Below are positions 18,205 through 27,298 of a stretch of DNA of 40,440 nt, piece after piece. The notes under the pieces are model-generated. The model was not told the origin of the DNA. It did no database searches and saw nothing but the letters and a program-made list of their open reading frames with translations. Every line of letters begins with the position of its first letter. Position 1 is the stretch's first letter. The DNA is taken from IMG/VR virus record IMGVR_UViG_3300014838_000038, positions 1 to 40,440 of that record; one strand, written 5' to 3'. The position numbers and the translations under genes are program-made. Origin of the DNA: a virus.

Positions 18205-19134
18205 TTATGATGCAGAACCAGATAATATAGCTTTCTCCAATGAAAGAAGCTCAATATTTGATAATGTTTTCTTTCCATCTGTACTAAAAGAAGTAACAAT
18301 AGGATTACCAATCTTATATTGTTGTTTTATCAATTTTATGTTTGCTGCACTAAGCATCCCATTTCCATTAGTATTAAACTTGGATAACAAGGTTTCTTTC
18401 GTATTTATTTTATCAACATTTGCATAAAAAATATTAATAATTAATTGTAAATCAGACGCTGTTAAAGGTTTAGTATTATCTGTTCTTCCAAGAGTATTCA
18501 ACAAAACTGGGTTTCCTATTTTATACTGCTTTTGTATATTTTTAATTTCATTCGTTTCCAACATCAAATCTCCATTCAAATCAAATATGGATAAAGGATT
18601 TGGATTAACTGAACTTGTTATCGTCGTTGAAGAAGTAATTGGTTCTATGGAAGGCGAAACAATATTACTTGTTGTAGATGGAGCATTCAATGGCAGATAT
18701 GGAAAATCCGTAGAAAAATCATCGGTTGTAGTTCCTTGTCCCAATAAAATTCTCAAAGATATAATTATATCTTTGGAACTACTAGCATTTGTAATCAAAT
18801 CAGAAATTATATTTGCATCAACACCTGCCGTGGCAAGTTGGTCCTGTAAAGATTGAATCTGATCATTTAAAGAATCTACAAGAGAAGAATAGTCTATGCT
18901 AGAGGATACAGGCTGCTCTGTAAATTCAGAAAAAGTTAAATCATAAAAATTTGACAAAGCATTATCATCATAATTAAAATTAGAACTGGAAATTTTCAAA
19001 AATGTTTGATTAAAAACGACATTTTGGTCCGTAAAAAACAAATTTCCAACGGAATCAAAACTGTATTCATAATCCAAAACATCATTTCTAAAATTTGATA
19101 TAAAGGTGTTAAATGTATTTAAATTATCGCTCAT
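18205..19134 (-). CDS. Virion protein with EF-hand/dockerin-like C-terminal repeats
   Basis: 309 residues. The C-terminal third carries Ca-loop-like motifs FDLNGDLMLETNEI (about 191-204) and FNTNGNGMLSAANI (about 257-270), each followed by the matching phrase KQYKIGNP, plus a degenerate third loop near 293. The pairs resemble dockerin type I / EF-hand repeats. The N-terminus is Asn/Phe/Asp-rich, with a short coiled-coil-like stretch at about 85-95. It lies 36 bases before the giant gp7-like gene and directly after the 720-residue gene (1-base gap). A calcium-stabilised adaptor between tail proteins is a possible role; the function is not known. Confidence 0.7.
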   Translation of the reverse strand: MSDNLNTFNTFISNFRNDVLDYEYSFDSVGNLFFTDQNVVFNQTFLKISSSNFNYDDNALSNFYDLTFSEFTEQPVSSSIDYSSLVDSLNDQIQSLQDQLATAGVDANIISDLITNASSSKDIIISLRILLGQGTTTDDFSTDFPYLPLNAPSTTSNIVSPSIEPITSSTTITSSVNPNPLSIFDLNGDLMLETNEIKNIQKQYKIGNPVLLNTLGRTDNTKPLTASDLQLIINIFYANVDKINTKETLLSKFNTNGNGMLSAANIKLIKQQYKIGNPIVTSFSTDGKKTLSNIELLSLEKAILSGSAS

Positions 19135-19135
19135 A

Positions 19136-21298
19136 TTATCTTACAATTTTAAATATAGCATTACTATCATATATGTCCGTGGATTCATCTGTAATAACTT
19201 TTATTAATATTTTGTAATACCGTTCTTGTGGAAGACTTGTCGTATCAAACATAAAGAAGTTTCCATTCAAATCACAACTTACTTTTGTACACTCATCGAA
19301 GTTCACAATATTTTCTGAACTTTCCATATCTTTTATTGCATAATAACTTGATGATGGTAAATATTTTGGCTCTATATAAACCGTTTGCAGTCTTTGAAAT
19401 GATCTACGTGGATATAAATCTCTAGCATACACATCAAAACGAACTATTGAACCAAATGTATATTGTGTTTTCAAATTCTTAATAGACACAGACGTTCCAA
19501 CACTAGATGTTATCGGAGAAAGATTTCCTGTGGAAAATGTAGAATCATCCCATTGTATATCAATATATGGGTAATAAATTGTGTTGGTTTCCTTTGAAAA
19601 GAAATGCAAAAAACCATTTGTATCACCCGTAGAAATTTCATCGGAACTTAGCAATATCAATCCATTATTTTCAACTGCTCCAGCCATCCAAGCCTTACAA
19701 ATTTCCGTTATATCCATAGTTATATCGGATTTTTGATAATAATCAAAAGATTGAGAACATATCAATGAGCTTCCTGTCCACAAAGAAGAAAAATATTGTG
19801 AAGCATAATATGGTTGTGAAGCAGTTAGTGCTTCTTGATATGTATAATCTGCAATTACTTGAATCTCTTCATCAAAATAATTGATAAAGCTAGAAGAAAA
19901 TACATTAAAAATATTAAAATTAAATTGAGATTGTAAAATTTCAAGAGAAGAAGACATTACATATGGTGTTATACTATCATATACGAATCCTATTTCCCCA
20001 GATTGAAGAGGTCCTAATAAACTAGAAGTATACAAAAAATTCGCATATAAAGCAGCAGCAGCGGGATTAGTAGCTTCTGTAAAATCTGTGTTATCGTAAT
20101 AAATACCATATATGCCCGCGACTCCCTCTACACTTCCTGTAACGCATGGGGAAATATTCGATGTCAATAAAAAGCAAGCTTGTGATCCTGTATTTATTCC
20201 ATTAATAACATCCGTATAAAAATTTATATATGTATTGTAATCATTTAAAGCATTGATGCTACTTGTTATATTTTGATTGTTAATAAGATTTAATTCGGCA
20301 TAAACGTTGCTGTATATTTCACAACTACTAGAAAGATTACTAACCAATTGTAAAACATAAGCATAAGAACTTGAAGCATACGAACTAGATTGTTGTAAAA
20401 ATGCCAAACCTGATTGCAAACTTGCTGAAAGACTTGCTAGAAAACATACACTTGCATCCACTTCAAATTGTTCTGCATCCGATAATACTACAGAAATATT
20501 TGATGTTACATTGTTATAGATTGTTATAGCCACCGTTTCCAAATCATTATAAGCATTTTGTAATTCTATATTTTCATTATAAAAATCATTCAATACAGAC
20601 GCGAAACTTGCACTTAATATGTTATCAAAACTTGCCGTTAAATTTGTCTGTAAACTTGATGAATATATTTGCTCAAAATTTGAAGCAGTAAGATTAAAAA
20701 ATGTTGTTTGAATGCTGGATGTTGGTTGTGTAAAATTATTAGGAATAGTATAATACCACACACCACCACCCATTAAAAATGATTCTGTAGATGGATAATC
20801 CAGATAATTATCGGTTGGTATATACGATATGTCTATATTTGAATACCAAGCAGATGATGTATCAGGATAATTCGAATAAACCCAATTTACACCAACATCC
20901 TCACCACCGAACGCATAAACTCCACTTCCTTGCTGCCACGCAGAGGAAAGAGGATAAGCATAAATTTTATATTTTAATGGTAAAGCAGTTGCATCCGTGG
21001 TTTTTAAGTTTAAGGTGAATATAGGATTTACTATGTCACCATTTACCAATGCTGTATAAATATCACTTAAATCAAACTGTATTAAGCTTCTTTGTAGTGT
21101 TCTTTGATTTTCTTCAAGAAATCTACTTGCTGAAATAGAATAGCTTCCTGATGCAAATCCACTTAAAATACCTGAAAAATCATTTAAACTTCCAGAAAAT
21201 CCATTGATGGAACCCGTAAAAGAACCACTGACGGAACCGCTTATACAGGTATTTGTTATAATACCCGTAAAAATCTCAGAATTAAATGATAAAGACAT
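19136..21298 (-). CDS. Tail structural protein with split DNRLRE-like domain and Ser/Tyr-rich insertion
   Basis: 720 residues. It starts with Gly-Ser-Phe repeats (GSVSGSFTGSINGFSGSL). Residues about 62-150 (RSLIQFDLSDIYTALVNG, then YKIYAYPLSSAW) look like the first half of a DNRLRE domain, the Asn-Arg-Leu-Arg-type beta-sandwich of secreted and fibre proteins. The second half (DITMDITEICKAWMAG, NNGLILLSSDE) appears only at about 525-560. The 370 residues between are a helical, Ser/Tyr/Ala-rich segment, probably a coiled coil that projects from the sandwich. The C-terminal 120 residues look Ig-like. This layout fits a tail-side fibre or sheath-decorating protein. A terminator precedes it, so it probably starts its own transcript; ATATTTAT lies 6 bases before the ATG. 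Confidence 0.7.
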   Translation of the reverse strand: MSLSFNSEIFTGIITNTCISGSVSGSFTGSINGFSGSLNDFSGILSGFASGSYSISASRFLEENQRTLQRSLIQFDLSDIYTALVNGDIVNPIFTLNLKTTDATALPLKYKIYAYPLSSAWQQGSGVYAFGGEDVGVNWVYSNYPDTSSAWYSNIDISYIPTDNYLDYPSTESFLMGGGVWYYTIPNNFTQPTSSIQTTFFNLTASNFEQIYSSSLQTNLTASFDNILSASFASVLNDFYNENIELQNAYNDLETVAITIYNNVTSNISVVLSDAEQFEVDASVCFLASLSASLQSGLAFLQQSSSYASSSYAYVLQLVSNLSSSCEIYSNVYAELNLINNQNITSSINALNDYNTYINFYTDVINGINTGSQACFLLTSNISPCVTGSVEGVAGIYGIYYDNTDFTEATNPAAAALYANFLYTSSLLGPLQSGEIGFVYDSITPYVMSSSLEILQSQFNFNIFNVFSSSFINYFDEEIQVIADYTYQEALTASQPYYASQYFSSLWTGSSLICSQSFDYYQKSDITMDITEICKAWMAGAVENNGLILLSSDEISTGDTNGFLHFFSKETNTIYYPYIDIQWDDSTFSTGNLSPITSSVGTSVSIKNLKTQYTFGSIVRFDVYARDLYPRRSFQRLQTVYIEPKYLPSSSYYAIKDMESSENIVNFDECTKVSCDLNGNFFMFDTTSLPQERYYKILIKVITDESTDIYDSNAIFKIVR

Positions 21299-21304
21299 AT
21301 ATGA

Positions 21305-21312
21305 TATAAATA
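21305..21312 (-). promoter_or_regulatory. Start-proximal TATTTATA element
   Basis: Minus-strand TATTTATA ending 6 bases before the ATG at 21298, directly after the terminator at 21354-21383. Because transcription from the right should stop at that terminator, some promoter is needed here, and this is the only conspicuous element in the gap. Confidence 0.45.
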
Positions 21313-21353
21313 TAACGTTTTATATGTTTTAATCTTGATATTTAGAAAATAAA

Positions 21354-21383
21354 ATGCCTCTGAACGTTTCCATTCAGAGGCAT
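21354..21383 (-). terminator. Rho-independent terminator
   Basis: Perfect 11-bp stem ATGCCTCTGAA / TTCAGAGGCAT with an 8-base loop, followed on the minus strand by TTTTATTTTC. It lies 18 bases past the stop of the 220-residue gene and ends the exported-protein block. Confidence 0.9.
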
Positions 21384-21401
21384 TGTATGATTTATTTATT
21401 A

Positions 21402-22064
21402 TTAAATTCTAAGCCGTATTGCAAGTCCTATGTTATATACATGTTGTGGTAGACCTGTCCAATCTTCCGCATCAGCAACAGCATAAATACTAACATTCTT
21501 ATCGGAGTATATAGAAGCTGCTCCACCTACACCAGCAATACCAATTGGCCCTGTACCTAGATTGTTTTTTCCAGGTAATGTAGTATTTCCCAAGGATAAT
21601 CCACTAAGAGGATAACCTACACCACCATATACTAGGGGTGTAAATGTGAATTGTTGCCACGATTTACCTGTACCTATAAATTGAAGGGGGTGTATAGGAT
21701 ATTGTAATGTCATAGTACCGTTAGGAATCCACCAACCACCGTCTAACCATTCCAAACGTGCACCAGCCATAACATACTTATTTATGTTATAAAATGCACC
21801 GATGCCACCACCAACTGTTCCATTTTTTGCTCCAGGAGCAATAACTGCAAATGGTACAAATGTCCAATTCGTTTTTGAGTTAAGAAATATATTGCCGAGA
21901 TCTGACAAAACACTTCCCAGTGATGGATCTGTTGTTGGTACGTTACTATCTGTTAGCAGGGATGAATGAACAGAATTGGTGTCTGCTTTTGCATTGAATG
22001 TGCAAGGCAACATCAATAATCCCATTGTAAGAACGCCTGCGATTAATTTTGATATTCTACTCAT
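21402..22064 (-). CDS. Secreted outer-membrane-like beta-barrel protein
   Basis: 220 residues. The N-terminus MSRISKLIAGVLTMGLLMLP followed by CTFNAKA is a classical Sec signal peptide with a likely cut after AKA (residue 27). The mature part has alternating Gly/aromatic strands (FVPFAVIAPGAKNGTVGGGI, YVMAGARLEWLDGGWW, FTPLVYGGVGYPL) and ends in a strand IGLAIRLRI, as in small 8- to 10-stranded outer-membrane barrels, although the usual terminal Phe is absent. Such a product would go to the cell envelope of the infected host, not the virion, and could alter phage adsorption or the envelope. It has AAGGA 11 bases before ATG, a 126-base upstream gap and a strong terminator downstream, so it is probably a single-gene transcript. 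Barrel identity is inference. Confidence 0.68.
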   Translation of the reverse strand: MSRISKLIAGVLTMGLLMLPCTFNAKADTNSVHSSLLTDSNVPTTDPSLGSVLSDLGNIFLNSKTNWTFVPFAVIAPGAKNGTVGGGIGAFYNINKYVMAGARLEWLDGGWWIPNGTMTLQYPIHPLQFIGTGKSWQQFTFTPLVYGGVGYPLSGLSLGNTTLPGKNNLGTGPIGIAGVGGAASIYSDKNVSIYAVADAEDWTGLPQHVYNIGLAIRLRI

Positions 22065-22190
22065 AGTTTTTATAATTCCTTTTTTTGTTAGATTTTACAT
22101 CTTATGAAGTGTAAAAATACTTGTCTATATTAAATAGTAAAACCATTTCCATTTAAATTTTTTTATTTAAGTTTATAACCACTTCACACT

Positions 22191-25100
22191 CTAAAACTTA
22201 GGAGTTTGAATGATTGGATTGGAACCACCAACAGCTATAAAAGATCTATTCTTCGTTTGGTATTGATCGTAATACCCCACTTCATCCGTTAAAATTCTTT
22301 GAGACATATTGTTTCCAAATATATCTTTAAGAATGCATCCAGCTGGTAATAACAATGGATATGTCTCTCCTTCGTGCGCCCACATAAATGTTCGATAAGG
22401 TGCTACACCGGAATTTGTTGAAACACAAGTTACAACGCATTGACGATTATTTGTAGTTATTACCGTAACATTATAATTTTTTAATAAATTATTTAACATT
22501 AAAGTAGCAGATGCTCGGGGTGTAATGCCTCTATAACCCTCCCATCCATTTATCTCTATAGTAAAGTCTCCACCTGGTTGTGCATAAAATTGATGCTGAA
22601 GCCATAAATTTGCATTATTTGCTAAAAATATTAATCCACGTTTAAGAACTCTATTTGAAGCTGTTCTCCAATCTACTTGACCATCATTATAATAGGAATT
22701 AGATTGACGCATATCAGGTTGATCAGTTATAGCACTACGAGCAGTATATTCTGTTTCGTTTACCTGTATAACCATATTTGTACCAACTAGTGAACGTAAA
22801 TGACTTATTTGAGAAATAGTAGTCTGTCCTGAATATAAATTATACGGTTCATCTGGGAAATCTGTTGGTAATACATTAATCCCTCCATCATGAAATGAAA
22901 TCGCTGACATAATATTAGTTAGTCCTCTATTAGCTAACATCATTCCTAAGTCATAGGAATCTACTATAGATTGAGATGATGGACCAACAAGTTTTGCATT
23001 ACTTCCTAAACTAGCTCTTACTTGTGCTGCAGTAGCTACTAAATCACAATAAGCATTTAAATAATTTGTATATGCTATCTCACATGGAGGAGAGTTATTA
23101 ATATCTGAATATCCATTAGTTACAACTACACAACCAGAATGATTAAATGGGAGTTCTCCCCAAGTACCATTTGCACCCATCCATGTATCGATCCATGGTT
23201 CATTCCATATTTCTATATATAAATTATTAGATACTGCTAATGGATTATATCTAGTCATTACTGATCCTACATAATTAGTCCACATAGACCATGTAAAAGT
23301 AGAATTAGTAGAATAATATAATGGAAGTTGAAACATACAAGTATCATAATTTGCTCCAGATGGTATATGATTTGTAACATCTTGACCTCCTGTTTGAGAA
23401 TCCCATGACCAATTAGTTGGATTACTACCATATACAGTTCCAGGATTTACAAGATTCATTTCTGATATATATGCTTGTCCATTTAATGCTGGTACATCAT
23501 TTGAATAACTCCAATATCCAGTTAAATAATACAAAATATTACCACTGATATCATTTGATTGTGCTCCTAAAAAGTATGTAGGAGATAATCCAGCTATTCC
23601 TTTTTGCATAGCAATATCAACATATGCAACTACATCAGTCGGATCTCCTAATCCTAATTCACTAGCAAATATTGGTAATCCACCTGACCAATAATTAAAA
23701 TTATCAACACATGACGCTAAATTTGTCATAAAATATGGATAACTATAATTTCCAGATGGAGAATATCCTCCATTACCAGACCAAGTCCCAGACATACGAT
23801 AATCATGATAAGTAACTACATCAATATTTGTAAATCCCCCAGCTAATGAAAAATACATCATAAAAGTATTGTCATAAGGAGAAGATAATGATGGAGCACC
23901 TACTCCTACATTAGAATCAATATCATGTATAGCTCTTCTAACATACTGACAAATCTGTGCTACAAACCATGCAGTATTAGATACTGTAGTACATCCAGGT
24001 AATACATTACTACCTATTCCATCATAAGGTTCATTAACTGGTTCTATCCAAGTTATATAGTCATGACCGTATTTAGAGATCTCATGAGTAAGAATAGCTT
24101 TCACTAAATTAGTCTCTGCATTAATATATTGTGCCTGAGTACAATTAGTATATATTAACCAAGAAGGAGGTTGAATAATATTAAACATTATTTTTGGTTG
24201 AGCACAATTAGTCAAATATGATCCACCAGGTAATACATTAGGAATATTAGTAATAATATTTTGATCTAACCAATTATCAAAACTTCTACAGATCATAGCT
24301 CCATAAAAGAAATCTGTAGTTATACTGGTATTATTAAAATTATAAAATCCTGGAGATGTCTCGATACTTCTCCAACCTACTATTTGTTCACGCATCCAGG
24401 TATTAGTTTGTCCATTTAGAATTTTCCCAAAAATATCATGTAATTCATTATTATCAGTACCACTAGCTGAATCAGTTCCTTCCATTATCGTTCCAATATT
24501 TGGTCTTAAATATAATAAAGAATCATCAGCAATACTCCTCCAAGTATGTGGATTAAGTTGTGTATATACTCTTCCTATAGTTGAACTCCAATCAACATTC
24601 GCTAAAGCATCTAATCCAAACCATGAAGCTGATGACCAACCAACTGGTAATACTACGAACTGACATCTATCATTTGAATTTTCTACAAAATAATGTCCAA
24701 CGGAAAGACTTGTTAATAAAGCCGGAGAAGTTCCTGAATATACTGTTTGGCAAACACCTGTAATAACTGTCATTACATGTATAGCAGAATTATCAGCACT
24801 TGTTAAAGCTACTGATTCTCCATAAGTATACATTGCAGTATCTCTAAAAGCTATCCGACATACTCCTCCAGTATTTAAAAATGTATTCTGCCAACATAAT
24901 ACAGTGTTTCCAACTAATGAATTATAAGCATTATTCACACCATCTGTACAATTTATATTTTCTATCCAATAAACAGGTGTACTTGAGATTGTCGATGGAA
25001 GAGCATTACTGGATATATCCGTAACGGTTCTTTGAATATGTTGTGTATATGAACCATTTGCTATAACTTCAAAATGCGAAATTTGAATTCCATAAATATT

Positions 25101-25235
25101 AGTTTCACCATTATCAGTCCATCCTGATAACGTAAAAATTGTATTATTTGTTGAATAAGTAGCACTATGCGCAAACAACTTATTACTAATACCAATGAAT
25201 AAAAACAATAAAAAAATTAATGTATATTTTTTCAT
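22191..25235 (-). CDS. Secreted protein with two tandem clan-A glycoside-hydrolase-like barrels
   Basis: 1014 residues with a Sec signal peptide (MKKYTLIFLLFLFIGISNKL, cut near residue 22). Two TIM-barrel-like halves each carry the clan GH-A acid/base signature: W396-I-E-P-V-N-E402-P, with a possible nucleophile in FASE526LG, and EIWNE679P, with VNE827TEY as possible nucleophile. WRSIETSPGFYNF at about 288-300 is the typical start of such barrels. Families GH39, GH30 or GH5 are all compatible; I cannot choose. The substrate would be a cell-surface or extracellular polysaccharide. Cys is frequent (at least 15) in contrast to neighbouring virion proteins, which suggests disulfides in an exported protein. 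It follows the lipoprotein gene by 3 bases and stops with TAG, unlike its neighbours. Unlike a tailspike depolymerase, it has a signal peptide. Acquisition from a bacterium is likely. Confidence 0.72.
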   Translation of the reverse strand: MKKYTLIFLLFLFIGISNKLFAHSATYSTNNTIFTLSGWTDNGETNIYGIQISHFEVIANGSYTQHIQRTVTDISSNALPSTISSTPVYWIENINCTDGVNNAYNSLVGNTVLCWQNTFLNTGGVCRIAFRDTAMYTYGESVALTSADNSAIHVMTVITGVCQTVYSGTSPALLTSLSVGHYFVENSNDRCQFVVLPVGWSSASWFGLDALANVDWSSTIGRVYTQLNPHTWRSIADDSLLYLRPNIGTIMEGTDSASGTDNNELHDIFGKILNGQTNTWMREQIVGWRSIETSPGFYNFNNTSITTDFFYGAMICRSFDNWLDQNIITNIPNVLPGGSYLTNCAQPKIMFNIIQPPSWLIYTNCTQAQYINAETNLVKAILTHEISKYGHDYITWIEPVNEPYDGIGSNVLPGCTTVSNTAWFVAQICQYVRRAIHDIDSNVGVGAPSLSSPYDNTFMMYFSLAGGFTNIDVVTYHDYRMSGTWSGNGGYSPSGNYSYPYFMTNLASCVDNFNYWSGGLPIFASELGLGDPTDVVAYVDIAMQKGIAGLSPTYFLGAQSNDISGNILYYLTGYWSYSNDVPALNGQAYISEMNLVNPGTVYGSNPTNWSWDSQTGGQDVTNHIPSGANYDTCMFQLPLYYSTNSTFTWSMWTNYVGSVMTRYNPLAVSNNLYIEIWNEPWIDTWMGANGTWGELPFNHSGCVVVTNGYSDINNSPPCEIAYTNYLNAYCDLVATAAQVRASLGSNAKLVGPSSQSIVDSYDLGMMLANRGLTNIMSAISFHDGGINVLPTDFPDEPYNLYSGQTTISQISHLRSLVGTNMVIQVNETEYTARSAITDQPDMRQSNSYYNDGQVDWRTASNRVLKRGLIFLANNANLWLQHQFYAQPGGDFTIEINGWEGYRGITPRASATLMLNNLLKNYNVTVITTNNRQCVVTCVSTNSGVAPYRTFMWAHEGETYPLLLPAGCILKDIFGNNMSQRILTDEVGYYDQYQTKNRSFIAVGGSNPIIQTPKF

Positions 25236-25238
25236 ATC

Positions 25239-26309
25239 TTAATAAGTCCATGATCTTCCCCAAGTATATCTTGCGCCCCCAAAATATTGAGTACTTATTG
25301 GATATCCCATTAATTGAGGTTTCATTAAAAATCTTATAATACTTCCTGGAGACATCACGGCATTTATGGTATTAGTCCAGTATTGGTTAAAATAAGTATT
25401 TGAAGATGTTCCACTACCAACTCTCGTATCGTTTGTATATATCGGAGAGTTAGCCAAAAATACTCCACCAGTAGAATCAAATATATTAAGATATAACTGA
25501 TAAGCAAATACCTCATTTGTAACAGAATACCAACGAGTTGATATAACTATGTTTGATTTACATCCGCCGCCGTTTCCCATCCACCACAACCCATAATTAA
25601 GGTCATTTGTTAAAACCTTAGATAGTTGAAGTTCGAGTTGTCCAACAGGCCAACTAGAGTAAAAAATGCTAAACGCTGGTAAATATCCACCGATTGTGCC
25701 ATTGAATGGAGAACCCCAATAATCAATAGAATTGGCTAAACTAACTGATAATGGCCACTCATATCCCCCTGAATTACTAGATGTAAATGCATTTGTAGAA
25801 AGTAAAATATAAGTAAGTCCATTTATATTTGTTACGGTTATACTGCCTATGGTTGAATTTGTATAAGCAACAACAATAACAGCACTTGTTGATGCATATC
25901 CCGTAATATCTTGCCAGATAGTAGGCTGTATACCATAAATATATACTTTTCCTGTGTTATTTGATACAGATAAACCAGGCGCACCGCTAACGTCTACATT
26001 AGCAACATTACCGCTACCTCCAGGCAAATTATTTATTAAATTAGAAAAATAATTACTTAAAACACTAAGATTGTTTGTATTACTGAAATAATTGGCGTGA
26101 AATCCATCCAAAAAATCCGCATTAAATCCAGTCCATACCGCAGAATCATCTGCGGAATGAGTTGCCAAATTTAATCTATAAGATTGTGGCGCTGCATGTT
26201 CCTGCAGTCTATCCACCTTTAACGTTGATTGTGAAGATGCAGTTGCACAAGACATTAAGCATATAAATAATAGTATAAATGGAAAAATAAATAGTTTGTT
26301 TGTTTTCAT
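25239..26309 (-). CDS. Predicted lipoprotein with a tail-fibre-like motif
   Basis: 356 residues. The N-terminus MKTNKLFIFPFILLFICLMS is followed by Cys21 in the lipobox L-M-S-C, so it is likely to be acylated. Residues about 58-75 (VWTGFNADFLDGFHANYF) match the LDGxHAxxF motif common near the N-terminus of phage tail-fibre repeat proteins. This is unusual for a lipoprotein. The rest is beta-rich with many Tyr/Trp/Asn and no catalytic motif. It immediately precedes the secreted glycoside-hydrolase-like gene (3-base gap) and follows small baseplate genes. Possible roles are an envelope-anchored partner or receptor mimic that blocks superinfection, or a fibre whose N-terminus has been replaced by an export signal; neither is proved. 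Confidence 0.68.
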   Translation of the reverse strand: MKTNKLFIFPFILLFICLMSCATASSQSTLKVDRLQEHAAPQSYRLNLATHSADDSAVWTGFNADFLDGFHANYFSNTNNLSVLSNYFSNLINNLPGGSGNVANVDVSGAPGLSVSNNTGKVYIYGIQPTIWQDITGYASTSAVIVVAYTNSTIGSITVTNINGLTYILLSTNAFTSSNSGGYEWPLSVSLANSIDYWGSPFNGTIGGYLPAFSIFYSSWPVGQLELQLSKVLTNDLNYGLWWMGNGGGCKSNIVISTRWYSVTNEVFAYQLYLNIFDSTGGVFLANSPIYTNDTRVGSGTSSNTYFNQYWTNTINAVMSPGSIIRFLMKPQLMGYPISTQYFGGARYTWGRSWTY

Positions 26310-26321
26310 ATAGTTTTGACC

Positions 26322-26738
26322 TTATGGTTCTTCTTCGAGTATTGGATCGCCGTCTACATATATTGCAATTCCACCGGTTGTCGTAAATATTATTTTGGTA
26401 TTTGGGTTATATGGTGAAATTAATCCTCTTTGTGTTATCATATATGCAAACACCGATGGCGTAATATCAATCCAAGTATTTCCGTCATATGTTCTTATGT
26501 TAGCGGAAACTATTGCTTCATTTTGGAAATATCCTGGAGATATCCACATATCCCACAAAGATGGATTAGATGGCTCAACAAATGTTTCATAAACAGAAAG
26601 AAAACCGTATGCACCCAATGACCGTATAACTGATTCTCTAAATTCAAATATTTGATTTGTAATAGAGCCCGTTGTAGTCAAATTGACTATAGAAGGCGCT
26701 ATGTCATCAGGAAAAACAGTTGAATCTGGTTGTGCCAT
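26322..26738 (-). CDS. Small tail/baseplate-region protein, unknown
   Basis: 138 residues, acidic C-terminus (DPILEEEP). No signal peptide, membrane segment or recognisable motif. It begins one base after the preceding gene's stop and ends 12 bases before the lipoprotein start, so it belongs to the same transcript as the baseplate genes. Its middle (SLWDMWISPGYFQNEAIVSA) suggests a small beta-rich structural or adaptor fold. Coding potential is good from frame length and tight packing; the function is unknown. Confidence 0.65.
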   Translation of the reverse strand: MAQPDSTVFPDDIAPSIVNLTTTGSITNQIFEFRESVIRSLGAYGFLSVYETFVEPSNPSLWDMWISPGYFQNEAIVSANIRTYDGNTWIDITPSVFAYMITQRGLISPYNPNTKIIFTTTGGIAIYVDGDPILEEEP

Positions 26739-26739
26739 A

Positions 26740-27294
26740 TTATATTAATATCCAATAGTTGTTAGGCAATATAAATAGATTGTAGATATTTGAATCAGAA
26801 CACAGATTCGTATCTTGAACATTTAAAATAAATGTATATTGACCAGAACCCGTAGGTGTACCAGAAATAGATGCGGTGTTATTGCTTTGTGTAAATTGTA
26901 ATCCCAAAGGTAAAGAACCACTTGTTATATTATAGATATACGGTATAAATCCTCCGATACCAAGTATTGATGAAGAAAAATATACAGACGATGTGGCATT
27001 TGCAGTTAAATTTGAAAGATAAAAATTATAACTACAATTAAAGCACTCATACACAGATCCCGTAATGAAATTGGCTACACCACACTCTCCACCAATTAAT
27101 ACACCATTAAAATTTGATAAATTTATATAAGACGTATCACCATCTATGTCTTCTATAGAAAGAGCTTCATTTACCAAGACCGGTTTAGACTTTACAGAAA
27201 TAACCAAAGAATCAGAACCACCAAAATTATTTAAAATATATTTTGGATTATTTGTTATGTAAGCATCTGAATTTGGATAAAGGTGATAGTGCAT
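26740..27294 (-). CDS. Virion-type protein with putative Ig (He_PIG-like) domain, paralogue of its neighbour
   Basis: 184 residues with the ATG at 27294. A longer frame extends upstream to 27372, but it overlaps the preceding gene by 74 bases and lacks ATG. The start MHYHLYPNSDAYITNNPKYI aligns with the start of the preceding gene (MHKKIYPIQDTYIENSSTYY), so the two are paralogues and 27294 is the right start. The shared central phrase (NLSNFNGVLIG versus NVSNFSGSLIG) supports this. The C-terminal part (GSLPLGLQF, ASISGTPTGSGQYTFIL) is a putative Ig domain of the He_PIG type, absent from the paralogue. It starts 4 bases after the neighbour's stop. Probably a structural component of the baseplate region. 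Confidence 0.7.
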   Translation of the reverse strand: MHYHLYPNSDAYITNNPKYILNNFGGSDSLVISVKSKPVLVNEALSIEDIDGDTSYINLSNFNGVLIGGECGVANFITGSVYECFNCSYNFYLSNLTANATSSVYFSSSILGIGGFIPYIYNITSGSLPLGLQFTQSNNTASISGTPTGSGQYTFILNVQDTNLCSDSNIYNLFILPNNYWILI

Positions 27295-27298
27295 ATGA

